From Eumeta japonica (Eukaryota > Arthropoda > Insecta > Lepidoptera > Psychidae): a stretch of DNA of 64,000 nt. This document shows positions 22,173 through 34,987 of this stretch, one piece after another. Position 1 is the first letter of the stretch. Each line of letters starts with the position of its first letter. Both the position numbers and the translations under genes were made by a program. Location: contig BGZK01000190.1 of assembly GCA_005406025.1 (NCBI GenBank), positions 62,001 through 126,000 of the forward strand, written 5' to 3'. Below the pieces are notes generated by a model that made no database searches, had not been told where the DNA came from, and saw only the letters and a list, made by a program, of their open reading frames with translations.

Positions 22173-24542
22173 ACACATAACTATATACAAACATCGGAAA
22201 TATCTAGTGGGAGTTATGACGTTCGCAGTATAATTTTTCTTACATGTCGGTTATTGTTTTCAATAATGTCACCTATATATCGTTCAATAATATACAACAT
22301 TAAACTAATGCTTTGTTTAATTTTCTCTTTTACTTACCTCCTAGAGGAGACAAACTTTTCTTACCAAACGTTTCTTATATAGGTTTTCACTGTAATTGTG
22401 AGAGAGGGAAGGGGGTTACGCTATTTGGTTAATTCTGCTCTATGTTTGGTTAATTCTGATCTTTTCATCTTTATTTCATCGAGTTCCATTTTTTAGATAG
22501 ATTTCTTAGGGCTAGTACAGATTAAGTGTTCGAACTTGCCCGTAATGCGTCTGGAGACGCCAGTGGAGTAATGGATGTCGAAGGATTGTCTTGTTTATGG
22601 TTACTTTATCTCCCTTACAAACGACTGCGACAAGGACAAAGAATTTTGGTTACACCCTATTTTATTCCTTAAATTAACTCGTGGAATATTTGTTTCTAAA
22701 CTGTCTCCTCGTATCGTCGAATGTTTCTACTACTTCTTCCCACGCAGTTTCACTGAAAATTCTGTTTCTCTGAACAGAAAACCTTGCGTTCGAATGTACA
22801 CGTGTAGGCAATACCCAATGTATGAATTTGATGTTTATGGTGAACGCGACTTCGATCGTCCAGTGTGTACTAGTCCTTATTTCGCAGGAACAAAGAAGGA
22901 AGGAAATTATAGGTTATGCGTAACGAAACAGCCATATTTACAAATTTTGCCTGTCCGTCTGTTTGTCCGGGGCAGTTTTAGTTAAGGTTGAACCGATCTT
23001 GTTAACGTTCATTTTAAGGAGTGGGGGGTGAGGTAGACAAGCTGATTAGGTTATACTTGGGGTAATTTTCAACTCGAAAACATTGAAAATTGGAAAGCAC
23101 TCAAAATTTGAGTTTGAGTTTACGTGTCAGTTACAGTGATTGGAATTTACAGTGTTATTAACCTTTTGACAGTCAAGTCTGTACTCAGAATACATGCTCC
23201 TAAGAGCTCTAAAGCCCTCATCGTTTTTATATGAATAAAGCTAGTGATGTGAAATGAAAAAAACGGTCCTTTATTAACCTAAAAATAACCATTTAAAAAC
23301 CGTAATTTAGGCGACATCTATACCGCGTTGATGTTATCCGGTACTTCTTGACTTTTATGATTATCACCATGCAAAATAAATAGCTCTCCTTCATCCTGTG
23401 TTTTCATACACCAACCCAATGTTCCCTCGTAAAGCTGAAAATATTGGCTTGACCTAGAAATACGTATAAGGCGTGTGCCTATGATGTCAAAATTAAGAAT
23501 ATTCGCCATAACAAAAGTGGCATATGGTTCATAAATACTATTTGATTCGAAGTTTACCACTGAGAGCCATTTTTTGGGCGGTCGGTGCCAAATCACCTTA
23601 ACGCTTTTAGTAAAATTTAAGTATTAATAAGATGTTGCGTTAATTGATCAATATGCTTGTTGACAATGAGTATCACTCTAGTAGTATTTTAATGCGAAAC
23701 ATCTGTTGGCGCGCTCTGACGGCGACCGTGACGGCAAACGGCATGACGCTCTCATACGTCGCCGTGCTTTCTCCTCGCCGTCGTCTCGTGTACCATAAAC
23801 TTCGTTTATTCTCTGTGTGTCTTGTATTATATTCCGTATAATTGATAACTATAAAACTAGTAGATGGATAACATGTGGCATTAAATGAAAATTCTTAATA
23901 GGTCGAAAGGCAAGAAATTAGAAGGCGCCGATACGTCCTCTATAGGTTTTTTATAATATCACGATGGGTTACTTCACCAAACCCAGAATACATGGAATAT
24001 GTATATATAAATACCACAACTTGAAACAGTTATGTTTTTAAAATCACAACAACCCTATCATGAAATAAAACTTTATAAAACCGTCTTATCAACTTTCATA
24101 TTTGTCAAGGCTGCCAAACTAAATTAACAAAATTAATTGCAAAACTGTCACAAATAAAGCTTCTAAAATTAAGTTTCAACAATAGCGTTTGTTTTGATCT
24201 TATTTATTATAATCACAATATATAAACTTGAGTTATGTTTTAAAATATTGTTATCTATAATGTCACATCCTTCTGTTACAAATACTAAAATTGTATTTAT
24301 TCCATTGTGATTGGACGAATAGGAATAAATATATTTTTTTTATGTCCATAAATTCAGACTTTAGAATTAATTTTACAAGACATTGTTCTCGATATATTTC
24401 CATATTCACTTACACGGCCAAGCTCAGGGCGTGTCGTACGAGGCTCGCCAAAATTTTCCTTTCATAATTTCAACTTCGAGCCCTTAAAGGCCCGAATTTT
24501 CGCAGCCGATATACATGTGTTATTTTTTGTCTGACATTCCAG
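22173..24542. other. Interval without a supported gene
   Basis: 3' flank and AT-rich DNA. A 136-codon frame at 22575-22985 lacks coding character and starts at a non-ATG codon. A GC-rich patch at about 23700-23800 reads M-R-N-I-C-W-R-A-L but has no supporting splice signal. I see no leader exon for the next Cys-rich exon. Confidence 0.4.
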
Positions 24543-25255
24543 TGGCCAGCGGTACGGCCGGCCAGCGCACTCGTTACTGCGGCCAAACGCCGGCGATCGG
24601 GTTCGACAGTCGTCATCGCCCAGAAGTGAAGAAGCCCATGTCCGCTTCTCGCCTTCTCTCCCGTGACCTTTGCCCGTCTCGTGATTCTCGCTCGTGCAGA
24701 TTCAGTCTACTAAACGGCGCTTCGTTATCCTGCGATCTCTGTCCATCCGGTGGGCCTTGCCGACCTCGCCGGCCTTGCTGTGGCAGGCCGCCTTGTTATC
24801 TTTACCATACTTGTGTACCTTGTCCGCCTTGCGATTCGCGTCCGACTTGCGCTTCAGATCCGCCTTGTGTGTCACACCGACATTCTAATACCTGTTCATC
24901 CAGTAGTGCTTATTCGTCTTGCGGCACTTGTCCACCTTGCAGCTCTTGCGCGCCTTGCGACTCATTCTTCACGTTCGATTCTTGCCCGCCTTTGGCTGGT
25001 CCGGGCGGGCCTTGCGATCCTTGCCCGTGCGGTCCTTCCACTCATAGCTTTGGTCCATATTATAAGCCGTATTGTATACGTTGCGACGTAAACCGTTGTG
25101 AGGAAGTTTATCCTTACGGTTCGTGGCCCTGCGGACCCTGCGGGCCCTGTAGTCCGTTTTATTATTGGTGTGGCCCTTGTCCCTGTCCGATTCCATATCC
25201 TAAGCCGTGTTTATGTCCACCTGGCGGTGGGTCTATAAAAGACGATAAAAAGTGA
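24543..25255 (+). CDS. Cys-rich terminal exon, degenerate CGP repeats (group B2)
   Basis: The exon follows gtctgacattccag. TG completes the split valine and the frame from 24545 runs 236 codons to TGA. The processing-like position reads R24-H-R-P with V-K-K after it, so the usual Tyr-Ser is absent. A Ser/Arg-rich linker contains the first in-frame Met (exon residue 32), too late to keep the conserved N-terminal part. The Cys-rich domain is looser than in B1: C-P-P-C, C-D-S-C and C-S-S-C pairs at three-residue spacing rather than clean C-G-P. The C-terminal module F-Y-Y-W-C-G-P-C-P-C-P and the ending G-G-G-S-I-K-D-D-K-K match B1. AATAAA at about 25324-25329 can serve as polyadenylation signal. 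B3 begins 655 bases downstream. Confidence 0.75.
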
Positions 25256-25909
25256 AAACTAAACAATTTCTTTATAACTTACAATGCAGTCATATAATTA
25301 TTTTGAATATTAGCAATGTCTCTCAATAAATTGACACGAAAAAAAGAGAACAATAATGAGTTTGTTCAATTCAGTAATGTTCCTAAAAACAGAATTTACA
25401 TAAAATTCTTAAACAAAATATTCTAAATCTTTATCTGTTATTAATCTACATTTACAGTTAATTATTGCGCATTTTTTAATAATATGATTATAAGTTTATC
25501 ACATTATTAGTTTTTAATTATCAAAAAATAAATCTATTAAATAACGTCCAATAAACGACTTGTTTTACCATTTAGTGTTCTTGTTCTATGTTATCATTAA
25601 ACCTACTATAACTACTATGTTCATTTTGATGTATGAAAAACAAGAAATATTCTACATGATCTGATCATCCATTACTCCCCATCCGAACTGGCTTGATCGA
25701 TGATAAATAATCTAGCATAAAAAAAAGTTAATCTATAAAAGTTAACGTACAGATGTCAATATCAATTTTTCATATTATTGATTAAATTTCCTATACTAGT
25801 GTAAAGTCCTTTGAGAACTGGCTATTCAATTTCTACATCCAAGCACGAACCTCTTTCAAGCGTCTTGCCGCAGTCGGTTGCTACAAAATAACATTTTTTC
25901 CGCTTTCAG

Positions 25910-26460
25910 TTCCACATTGCGGCGTAGACGCAATAAATTTACCTCGCACCGACCAAAATTCGCCGTTCAACAGCGGCGGTCGATCCTACAAGTATTCTAT
26001 GAAGATGAAACAGGTTTCGCTTCTCTCTCGCTGCTATTCGACTTGTCGCTGCCCTTACCCCTCTCAACTGACTTGTCGCTGTCCTTACCCCTCTTATTCG
26101 AGTTGCCGCTGCGTGTGCCCCCCCTACTGCCCCTCTCGCCATCCGTGCGCGCCCTGCGGGCGCTGCGGACCGTGCGACGGCGCGCCCTGCACCTGCGGGC
26201 CCTGCGGCCCCTGCCTGTGCGGCGACCACTGCGGCTCGTGTTGCGGCGGCTGCGAGTGCCGCAGTCCGTGCGTTTGCAATAGCTGCTACGGTTCTTGTTC
26301 TTGTATACCCTGTCCCGGAGGGCCGTGGACGCCACCCGGCATCTACAGGTATTGGAAGAGTCCTCGTTTCTGCTCGACCATGTCCACCGAGACACCTACC
26401 GCCGTGCGTGTTTGCCCTCGTTCCTGTCCCATCCCCGGCGGTAAACCTAAGAAGTGGTGA
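25910..26460 (+). CDS. Cys-rich terminal exon (group B3)
   Basis: The exon follows tttttccgctttcag. TT completes the split valine and the frame from 25912 runs 182 codons to TGA 26458-26460. The processing-like site is R25-S-Y-K-Y-S30, a variant of the family pattern with an extra Lys-Tyr. Repeats of C-R-C-P-Y-P-S follow, then C-G-P-C-D-G and C-G-P-C-G-P-C-L-C-G segments. The distal part keeps I-Y-R-Y-W, but Cys is largely lost around it (W-K-S-P-R-F-C-S), and the end is G-G-K-P-K-K-W. The first in-frame Met lies just after the processing-like site, so translation from it would skip the conserved N-terminal part. The interval before it is too short for a recognisable leader exon, which fits use of a distant shared leader. 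Confidence 0.75.
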
Positions 26461-29053
26461 CTAAAATAACAGTTATAATTGTGAAAATTTTAAATATTTG
26501 TTCAATATAATGTATTGAAAAATCCTTGTTTAATTTTTTCGCTTCTTATCATATATCTAAATAAGTTTTGGTATATATTTCGTATATAGAAATCGAAACT
26601 AATAAGTAAAAACTTGCAATTGTTAAACGTCCTAGTCTTCTGCGCATGGAGATCAGAACACATAATCATCTAAATAACTAAAAAAATGTGAGTGCATTGT
26701 TGGCCGAGTTATCATCGTCTAGCAAGAAACCCGGTTAAAGTTATTAAGTTCAATTATTGAGCCACTTCCTTCGTTTCTCGAATAACACGTTAAGTCATTG
26801 GTCACGGACATTGTATTCGTATTAACGACGACGGTCGACAACATCCCCCTTATTCTCACAGGACTTGTGGAGAGAGTTGGAAAGAACATCCGCAGTACGA
26901 ATTACATCTGACAGCAATAAAAAATAGACATGCAATATTGGAGAAATCACTTAACCAAAAGTGAGACAGTTTCAATAAATCATAGACTTATAAGCTCGTG
27001 TTTTGAACAACAATTTTGTTTGGGATTATCGTCAGTTATTCCAGTCCAGAAACTTCTGAATTGATTATGTTAAAAAGGTCACGTGACTGGGAAAACCATA
27101 ACGGGGCGTGTTCACGATTCGCTCCTAGTTCCTTTGGCCAGCAATCTTCAAACGGTACCAAAGGTACCAAAATGCAGACCTTTAAGAAACAATTGAATTC
27201 AGATCTGCGTCTGTAAATATTGCTCAAGAGAAGTATTGTCTTGTTATTATTGCTATATTGTACGTTTATATTGATATTTTCTATACGCTTTTGTTTAACA
27301 GTATAAAATTGATACGAAATCATTGTACGTTTTTCAAAGACTACAATGCCATTGATAGGTACGAATAAAAACACCAAAACAATCCTTTTTCAATTTTCTG
27401 TCTCTCTGCCTATCTGATTATTTATCTTGGGTAATGGCTTGACCGGTCCGGCTTAATATATAGCTTATTGGGCTGTATGTAAGGTAATATATTACGTAAC
27501 CCTAAAAATCGAAATGATTTAATGGAAACTGAATCAAAGGTGGGAGCCGGACTAGAGATGGTGAACATGTCGACGTCGGCCAACATGAGAAATGTGAGTA
27601 TCCATGCGGGTCCACGCGAGCTAAAGCTAGTTTTTAATGTATCGTAAAATACATTTTAAATGGAAAAAAGTCTTGACTAACCCACCGAAAGGTCCAACAA
27701 CGGAAGCAGAAACTGCGAAATCATTTAAAAGTTTATTTTAATGTCTCACACTAAAACTTTATAGCAAATAATTATTATGAAGTCTTAGCAAACAATCAAG
27801 TCTTAATAGAATGTTAGAGAGGCAAAGTCTTCGTCAAAGGCATCTTGTAGCCTATTTTAATAACTTGCAAGAGGCATGATCGTTTATATTTAAAACCATA
27901 AAAATTGGTATTCAATCACAAGTATGAAGGCTCTCAAAATTCAGCAATCTTAGAACGTTATATCCTCAAGATTTCAAATATCAATTGGAATTTTGGATAG
28001 TGGTACGTTCACTTTTGAAGGTACTTCGTTTGTTGGTTTCGGCTCCTGGACGACCACTGTTGGACAAAAGTTCGTCCAGAGATTTACAAAATGCAGTACC
28101 GGAGCATTGGCTACCGACGGTGGTCTTCAACCCTGACCAAGTCCTTGATCCTCCTAACGGTTGGCCCTCCCGTTCTACGACTTCCGATTCGTGGTCGCCA
28201 TTCAAGAACCTTCCTTCGATTCTAAGAGCGATGTTGCATATTCTTTACCACTTTAATTTGGGGATTCTCTGAGTGATGATGGTATGCCACACTATGGTAC
28301 CATCTATGGTACACCGATTAATCTGCGAATAAATTCGTTTCCATTTTATCTGAATGAGCAATTTTTAAAGACGAAAAAAATACTCCTTTCGCTTTTCGGG
28401 GTGAAGAAGACAGAGAGATTTTTTTTCAAATGTATGAAATTGAAGGCACGAGCATTACTTTTATAAATCTCAGATACTTAACTGAAATTAGTGTGTTAAA
28501 AAATACACCTTCCATTCTTGCCATAAAATAATATGTAAGCTTAGAAAGCTGCAACGCTCTTTGCGTAGCTTACACTGAATAATAGAATAGATTCCATAAC
28601 TTAAAGTTAGTGACTGTCACCATTAGAATGACACGTCCACGACCAATGGCTTAACTTAGACTCCGTGACAAGGAGAGAGTGATTTTAATTTGGCTTAAGT
28701 TAAGAACTTGTAAGCCAATTCACCTATAATCAAGATCCGAACCTGATCACCTCCCGGTTCGAAGAAAATGCTCTCGACCATTGCGCTACCATCAAGGTGG
28801 AAAGGCTGAATTAATTCTAAAGATAAAATGTATTGAGGAGTCTATTCTGATATTATTTTTGTTTACGCTTAATTTGTTACATTTCACTTCTGTTATTATG
28901 TCTTTCTATTTTTATAAAGCTGAACAAGTTTTGAACCTATCTGAATCTTCCATCTAATATTTTCATTAAGTGGCAGCATTGGTATCGTCTTCTTGGATTT
29001 GAAAACATTTTTGAGGTCGTCTTACAAACTATGTTTTTGTTTTAACTTTTCAG
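26461..29053. other. Interval without a supported gene
   Basis: AT-rich DNA. A repeat-like open stretch on both strands at about 27985-28260 lacks recognisable domains. A tRNA-like SINE remnant lies at about 28725-28800 (minus). The stretch at 27060-27215 resembles the end of a LINE protein but is too weak to call. Confidence 0.4.
28725..28800 (-). repeat. tRNA-derived SINE-like remnant
   Basis: On the minus strand, CCTTGATGGTAGCGCAATGG and the following tcgagagc resemble box A, and ggttcggatcttg resembles box B. The spacing is tRNA-like but the stem ends do not pair convincingly. Confidence 0.4.
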
Positions 29054-29583
29054 TGGCTCGCGACGCCTGTAGCCTAAGCGAACTCTGCACCGACAGCAGT
29101 CTGACTATTCGCCAAGGCCACCGCCACTACTCCGCGGAGAAGAAGTCGCCCTCTAAAGCAACAAGTTGCCCGTGTCAGTCTGGCTGCGCCACTTGTTCTC
29201 CGTTGTATCATCCCTCGTGTAGCCCTCGTCATCTTCCGGGGCCTTGCTCTCCGTGCGGGCCCTGCGGGCCTTGCGGGCCGAGCGGGCCCTGCGGCTCTTG
29301 TCCTTGCGGGCCGTGCGGACCCTGTCCGATGTTCCGCTGCGGCCCGTGCGGCCCGTGCGGCCCTTGCCGTTGCGGATCGTGCAATTTTTGTTGCAGCCCA
29401 CAAGGCCTTTACGGTCCAAAAGACGGCAACGGGCCGTACCGATGCACGCCGTGCCCTGTAGGGCCGTGTTCGCCGCGCGGGCCCTACCGCTTTTGGTGTG
29501 GACCCTGTGTTCCATGCCCTTGTCCGCCTCCTACTCAAGGCGATGCGAAGAAGAGCGAGAAAAAAAGCAGCAAAGGAAAATAG
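29054..29583 (+). CDS. CGP-repeat terminal exon (group B4)
   Basis: The exon follows gttttaacttttcag. TG completes the split valine and the frame from 29056 runs 175 codons to TAG 29581-29583. No Met occurs before the middle of the repeat domain, so an upstream start is required. R24-H-Y-S27 then A-E-K-K is a clean processing-like site. A short Ser-rich linker leads to C-G-P triplets interrupted by Ser (G-P-S-G-P-C-G-S), a C-P-M-F-R-C-G-P-C module, the signature [13 protein letters not shown] and a long Lys/Ser tail ([11 protein letters not shown]). AATAAA follows only 15 bases after the stop. It is the closest relative of B1. Confidence 0.8.
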
Positions 29584-29597
29584 AAACAGCCTTCTTA

Positions 29598-29603
29598 AAT
29601 AAA
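29598..29603 (+). terminator. Polyadenylation signal of group B4
   Basis: AATAAA starts 15 bases after the stop codon of the Cys-rich exon, marking that exon as terminal and giving a very short 3' UTR. Confidence 0.6.
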
Positions 29604-29686
29604 GTGTCGTAGTAGGCGATGCTTCACTGTTCAATATTCATCATCATCATTCATCATTATAATGTTCATCAATGTTCAAAGTTACT

Positions 29687-31740
29687 GAAACTATTTCGCG
29701 CATGTTAATTTATTCATTAAATTTATAAATTTCTTTTTGAGGATATGGTGCGGTAACTGGTCATACGGTATTAAAATTTACAAGTCAAAATGTGTCCTTT
29801 TCGTTATTTATCTTTCATGTAGGGATTCATGGTACTTTTTAATCGATACGGTTTAGTTGGAAAAATCTGTAAACCTGTTTAGGGCATCCCTAAAACTTCC
29901 CGCTATGATGTTTTTCGATACGTTATTGAGTTCGTCCAGTTCAAAAAGATAGTTTTCTCGAAGACCTTATCTTTAATGTTTACGAACTCAAAAATTCGAT
30001 AAACGACCGATCTTGCAGGCAATTCCTTTTCACTACTTTCGGGCTCCGTTGCATATTTGTACAGTTTGTATATAAAAAAAAGTGTATTTTCTGAATTCCT
30101 AGAAGATTGAGTTTCTTTTATATGTAGGCTAGTAAATGCATAGAAATAACGGAAAAATGAAGAAAACGGAAACATTTCTCCTCCAACTCCTCGTGAAGGT
30201 GGTACACATCGGTACAGTCAGTACATAAAGGATATGTGCAGAGATGCAATGCACATATTATAAATATAGAAAACATCCTTGACTCGGCTACAAATGTTCA
30301 TACAAACGGTACGCCCATAGCAGTAGTCAATAATATACCAAGCAGTAAATTATTGGGATTGCGCTCAAAACAAATTTTTGTTATTTCTCAAAAATAAAAA
30401 AAAACTCTTCTTTCTCAAAAATAAAATAAAAAAGCTCAAAATATAATTTTAATACATTTTCAGCTCTTTGAGTTCAAACATTAGCATTTATTAAAGAAAA
30501 AGAAAAGGCTATTTTAAACCGTGGCTTTGTTTCCTTGGCGAAGTTTTACAAAATGATAAAATCCTGCCGAAAAAAAATATATTAGTTAAAGTGGTTGTTA
30601 TTGTTGTAAACAAAATCAGAATTATGAAGGTCAGTGCAAACCTTGAAAATTAACGTTTGTTCTAAGATCTTAGCCAAGGAGATGTACTCTCGCTTCATTA
30701 TTTAATCTATTACTTGAATATATATATATATAACAAAAAGAAGCTTTTAAATAATGGAGAGGACTGAAGTTTAGGCGAATAGCAGACATAAACTAATCAG
30801 ATATATTAGTGCTGCTACTTCAAAACGAACAAGAACTTTAAGATATGGCAATATTAGGAGACCAGAAATGAGAGAAATCTGTCTCTAGTCAATCTTGACA
30901 AAACGGAATATTTAATAAAATTAAATATCGTAGGAATGTTTTGATAGAAAATAGTACCCACAAAAGGGTAGCCCGAGTCTAATATCCAAACTGAACTAAT
31001 CAGAGATAGAATAGGATTTATGTCAAAATCCAGAACCCTCTTAGAATCTTCGTAGTGCTCCATAAAAGAATAGTGCTTATGCTGATCGGTAGAGCTACCA
31101 AGATTTACGTATAAAACAATTATCAGACCAATCTATTTATATGTGAACTGTGGTCTGAAGGGTGAAGCGGACGAATTTGCCGAAGATTCTGGGAGTTCCA
31201 CTTAGAGAAAAGGGTTCGGGATTTTGCAATGAAAGGGAGTGCATGTGTGGCATTCCAGGTACTGCTGGCTAACAAAACGCTGAAGTTCCTCATCGTCTTA
31301 AGCGACAATGATTGGCGTCGAGTGCCGTAGGTAAAAACACGGTGACATCTAAAATTCCTAGGAGAGTGACAAAAAAAAGCGCAACGTCATAAAACATTTT
31401 TTGCGGTAAACGTTGGGTCTGTGCTTTAATGGGGTTGACGACGAATAGCATTGATTTCCAACTATAGTTCTAGTATATTACAGTTTTAGAAATAGACAAA
31501 CCACGGACAGTATAAGACTAGACCAAAAACAAAATACACCAATGTGGCGCGAAGTTCATATGTAGTTGATAAAAATTATCATTCTCTGTACAAAAGAGCG
31601 ACTTTAAGTAGTATTTACTGACATTTTAAATTGAAATCTTATGAATTCAATGGTATGAATGTAATTTATGTATATTTTTGATACATTTTAATACATATCT
31701 TTAGATTTTTAAAACATTGTGGCATGATTAGCCGCCAGAA
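29687..31740 (+). mobile_element. Retrotransposon-bearing duplicated segment, copy 1
   Basis: Related along most of its length to 41042-42655 in the same orientation. The plus strand carries decayed reverse-transcriptase coding: L-S-Q-G-D-V-L-S near 30670 and an I-R-Y-like remnant near 30800 where Y-A-D-D would be. Both copies share flanking non-coding sequence at each end (actatttcgcgcat... on the left, ...gtggcat on the right). They are two insertions of one non-LTR element or a segmental duplication that included it. Confidence 0.55.
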
Positions 31741-32555
31741 GGGTAAGAAATGGTCTCGTTTATCTATCTCGTCCTAAAATACGCGATAACTCGCTCCTCC
31801 TCTTTTTCATTGGCGATCTGACCATAATTGTCACCTACAATATTATACTCGAAGTGTTTATGATATAGGTTTAGAAATATATGATTAACGAACCCAAGTC
31901 TCTTATAAACAAATCTACATATGTAATTTAGTACATAGTAAATGACATTTGGATGGTTAAAAAAATAAATATATTATATGATATAAATATCAAGCTACTA
32001 TCTATGCAATTACTTATTTACATAGCCAGCTTATTGTATCATTTAAATACAGAAGCATCTTAGTGTCGTACTCTCCATTTCGTCATCCTTCAAGCATCGG
32101 ACATGCGTCAACGCACTATTTGGTGTTGTTTTAGCATTAAAGGTGGATCATACTTCATGGTTACTGTGTTTACATTAAACACAGCTTACTACATTAAACA
32201 TTGTGCGTAATTTTTGGAACCCAAAACCACCTTATGGATCCTCAGATTACCTATTCCTGTGGTGTCATTATATAACTATGCTATCTAAAGGATCTATACC
32301 AGAGTGTCATTGATACAATGTATGCAGAAGCGAATATTCCTACTGTTGCGATGTAAGAGTTAAAATAGTGGGCTTATGGTCCGTTGTCATGTTATGCATC
32401 CTTTGATGATTATTTATTAAAACAATTAGAATGAAACACTTGGAAACAAAAAGACTACAATAAAAATGTACTATTAATGAATTGCAACAGGTCCCACGGT
32501 TACTATTATAAATGACTATTAGTAAATTAGTACTCTGAGTATGAAATTAAACTAG

Positions 32556-32900
32556 CTATCCGTTCGCGGTTGCGCCCGCATAGAATTCGGTCTGTCACAA
32601 AAACTCGTAATCACAACTCAACCCCTTCCTCATTCACCGTCCCACGCCCCCTTTAGTAATTATTATTTACTTTGCAATTTTTCAGGCTGGATCCCTAAAT
32701 GAGGACAACTTTTTTCCTCACATCCCATTTGATGTAAAATGAATCTTATATTATGCTTCAAGCCGAGTTCTGTCGACACATGAAAACTACATTAAAATCC
32801 GTTCAATAATTTTATAGATGTACCCGAACAGACAGATAAACAAAAAAAAACACGTGTGGCACTCGGGGACTGCTGCGGTAAAGCTATTGCATAATTTTTT
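32556..32900 (+). repeat. Dispersed repeat (gcccgcggctccgcccgcg family)
   Basis: Head: ctagctatccgttcgcggttgcgcccgcatagaa. Tail: aaaatccgttcaataattttatagatgtacccgaacagacagataaac. It matches the copies near 7306 and 49720. Confidence 0.45.
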
Positions 32901-33700
32901 TTTTCAACTTATGCAATCATAATTATTTGTTTATCTTATTTATGCAGTATTTTTTTGAGGAGGTGCCCTAACAGCGAAACTCTAAGTAGGCATGGGTCAC
33001 CAGATTGCGGGGCGAAGAGGGGCATTAGGGGGGAGGGGCATGCGCAGTAACGCCGATACAACCAATGCCACCTAGAGGCGAGTTGCTGAACTAAAGAGCC
33101 AAGCGTGATATTTCAAAAAAGTCATTAAAATTTCTGCTATTCATCGATAGACGGCAAAAGTATCACCGCTTTGCCGGTCGGAGTGGGGGATGTTAGGTTA
33201 TTTTCGTTACGGAATTTCTGGATTCGGTCTCCACGCTCAAGGCCCGCGATAGAAGCTGTGCAATAGCTTAAAAATCGTAATTATCTCTTATATTACTTTT
33301 CTCTAATCACCCCTTCTCCATTTTTCATACATACCTTTAATGTACAGACACACTCGGTTATACTGTTTTATTATATAAATAAATATGAAAATATTTTTGG
33401 AAATAAACGAAAATATTGAAAATATTTTGTTGACCATATAAGTTAATTCTTTGAAGAAATTAAATCTATTGTCTACACATTTTTGGCATGTTGATTAAAA
33501 TGATGTATGCTTTTACGATAAAACTCTGAAAAAGCGGTATCTACAATGCCTTTACGATATATATTTTTTCTTATTGGGTGCAACTGGACACAACATTACT
33601 TCTCTGATATCTGTCGAAATCATGAAAGAAGTGATCGAAGATACCTCAGAGAAGTACAGATGACAGTTGTAAGATACAGGTGACCGATTTATATTTGTAC

Positions 33701-33877
33701 CGGTAGTAATTGAAATTTGTTTGGGCTTTTTGAAGTCTTGTCATCAGTAAAAACTAAAGGCTTAGGAGCGTTTACGAGTTGGGGGTGTTTGTCTATCGAT
33801 TTCATCACCATTTTTAATAGATCTTCACAGGTGTCGACTACACTATTATCGAAGTTTATGGTCTTTTCAGACATCAT
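33701..33877 (-). other. Short coding-like frame, hypothetical exon
   Basis: On the minus strand, ATG ATG at 33877 opens about 59 codons of balanced composition (V-V-D-T-C-E-D-L-L-K-M-V-M-K-S-I-D-K segment) reaching a possible donor (ctaccg|gtacaa). I recognise no domain and see no partner exon. It may be a chance frame. Confidence 0.2.
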
Positions 33878-34419
33878 AAATTACCTTAAGATGGAGTCAC
33901 CAAACCGTCTTGAGGGTTAGGCGCTCTTAAGGTATTATGTTGCCATCTTACTTGGATTCGGTAACTTCGTTAGTGGTTATTACAATCCAGTAACGTAAAA
34001 TACATACAAACGATGCCGTTTCAAATTTACTATGAAATTTGATCATTCTTCTCAATTCATTAACACAATGCACGATTTTGGCCGATTTCCCCCCTGCGGA
34101 TCCGTAAAATTGCGTGATATTCATTTTCTGATTTCTTTTAGTTCAGATTCGCGTAATATTATAGCACAGCGTCAACGATGCACATCTTATAATTTCTTAC
34201 CGACCTAAGTATTACGTCATGCCCTTGGTTCCCTTCGGCAGTAAAATTCCGAATTCCCTTCGCCAGTAAGGGTTAATGTCAATTCATCTATAACGACAAA
34301 CAGAAAGTGATCGAGGAAGCCAATCGGTATAGACCGCTATGGATTGGCGACCGATCCTTAACGTTCGATGGGCTTGTCGGCAATCGACTGACACGAGGTT
34401 TCTGTTTTTGCGGTTTCAG

Positions 34420-34961
34420 TGAGTCGCGGTGCGGATGCATCGCGAAACATCCGCTCCAAGTCGATCGCCGGACGCGGCCACCGCTACCGCTTCGAAGGGA
34501 AAAACGCGGCGATTCTTCAGCCCACTCTCATATGTTCTTCGGTACCACTCGATTCCGCGTATTGTTGTCCACGTTGCGGACGCGTCGGCACATGTCGGTG
34601 CGGTCCGTGCGGCCCGAGGAGCCCTTGCCGCTGCGATCCGTGTGACCCGTGCTGCCCCTGCTGTTGCAGCACTTACACCCCGACCGGCGATCGCCCTCGT
34701 CAATCTAAAGACGGTGTACCACCACCTTGCGCCTGCGGCCGATGCGGCAATTCCCGTTGCCGTATATACGGCCCGAGTGGACCTTATGCGTCCGGTTCGT
34801 CCTCAAAATTGAGAAATCCTTGTCCTTGGGGACCTCGCGGTCCTTGCGGATGCGGACCGTGTCGCTGTGATCTCTGCTACGGACCATCCGGGCCCCTGTG
34901 CCCGTGCAGGAACATGTCGCCTTATCCTTATCAATGTCCATCAACCAGTAACCGGAAATAA
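34420..34961 (+). CDS. Diverged CGP-repeat terminal exon (group B5)
   Basis: The exon follows ctgtttttgcggtttcag, which resembles the acceptor of B1 well into the intron. TG completes the split valine and the frame from 34422 runs 179 codons to TAA. Exon residues 1-4 (V-S-R-G) fit the family, but the processing-like site has become H-R-Y-R-F-E-G-K, so the Tyr-Ser pair is lost. Cys repeats are mixed with charged residues (C-R-C-G-P-C-G-P-R-S-P-C-R-C-D-P-C), followed by a Cys-poor linker (about exon residues 88-105) and a second Cys-rich block. The C terminus is P-S-T-S-N-R-K without the W-C-G-P-C module. The only Met is near the end, so an upstream exon must supply the start. AATAAA lies at 34982-34987. 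Confidence 0.75.
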
Positions 34962-34981
34962 AAATAGTGGAAATACAGAAA

Positions 34982-34987
34982 AATAAA
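34982..34987 (+). terminator. Polyadenylation signal of group B5
   Basis: AATAAA 21 bases after the stop codon (34959-34961), as expected for a terminal exon with a short 3' UTR. Confidence 0.5.

Larger units (their letters stand above)
31741..34419. other. Interval without a supported gene
   Basis: AT-rich. It contains a dispersed repeat at about 32556-32900, a GC-rich repeat-like patch at 32990-33240 and the short minus-strand frame at 33701-33877. I see no leader exon for the next Cys-rich exon. Confidence 0.4.

Noticed and set aside
22575..22985. 136-codon open frame.
   Set aside because: It starts at a non-ATG codon, shows no domain or coding bias, and has no splice context.
23690..23800. 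GC-rich patch M-R-N-I-C-W-R-A-L as a leader candidate for group B2.
   Set aside because: There is no donor in the required phase and no similarity to the known leaders. The composition fits a dispersed repeat.
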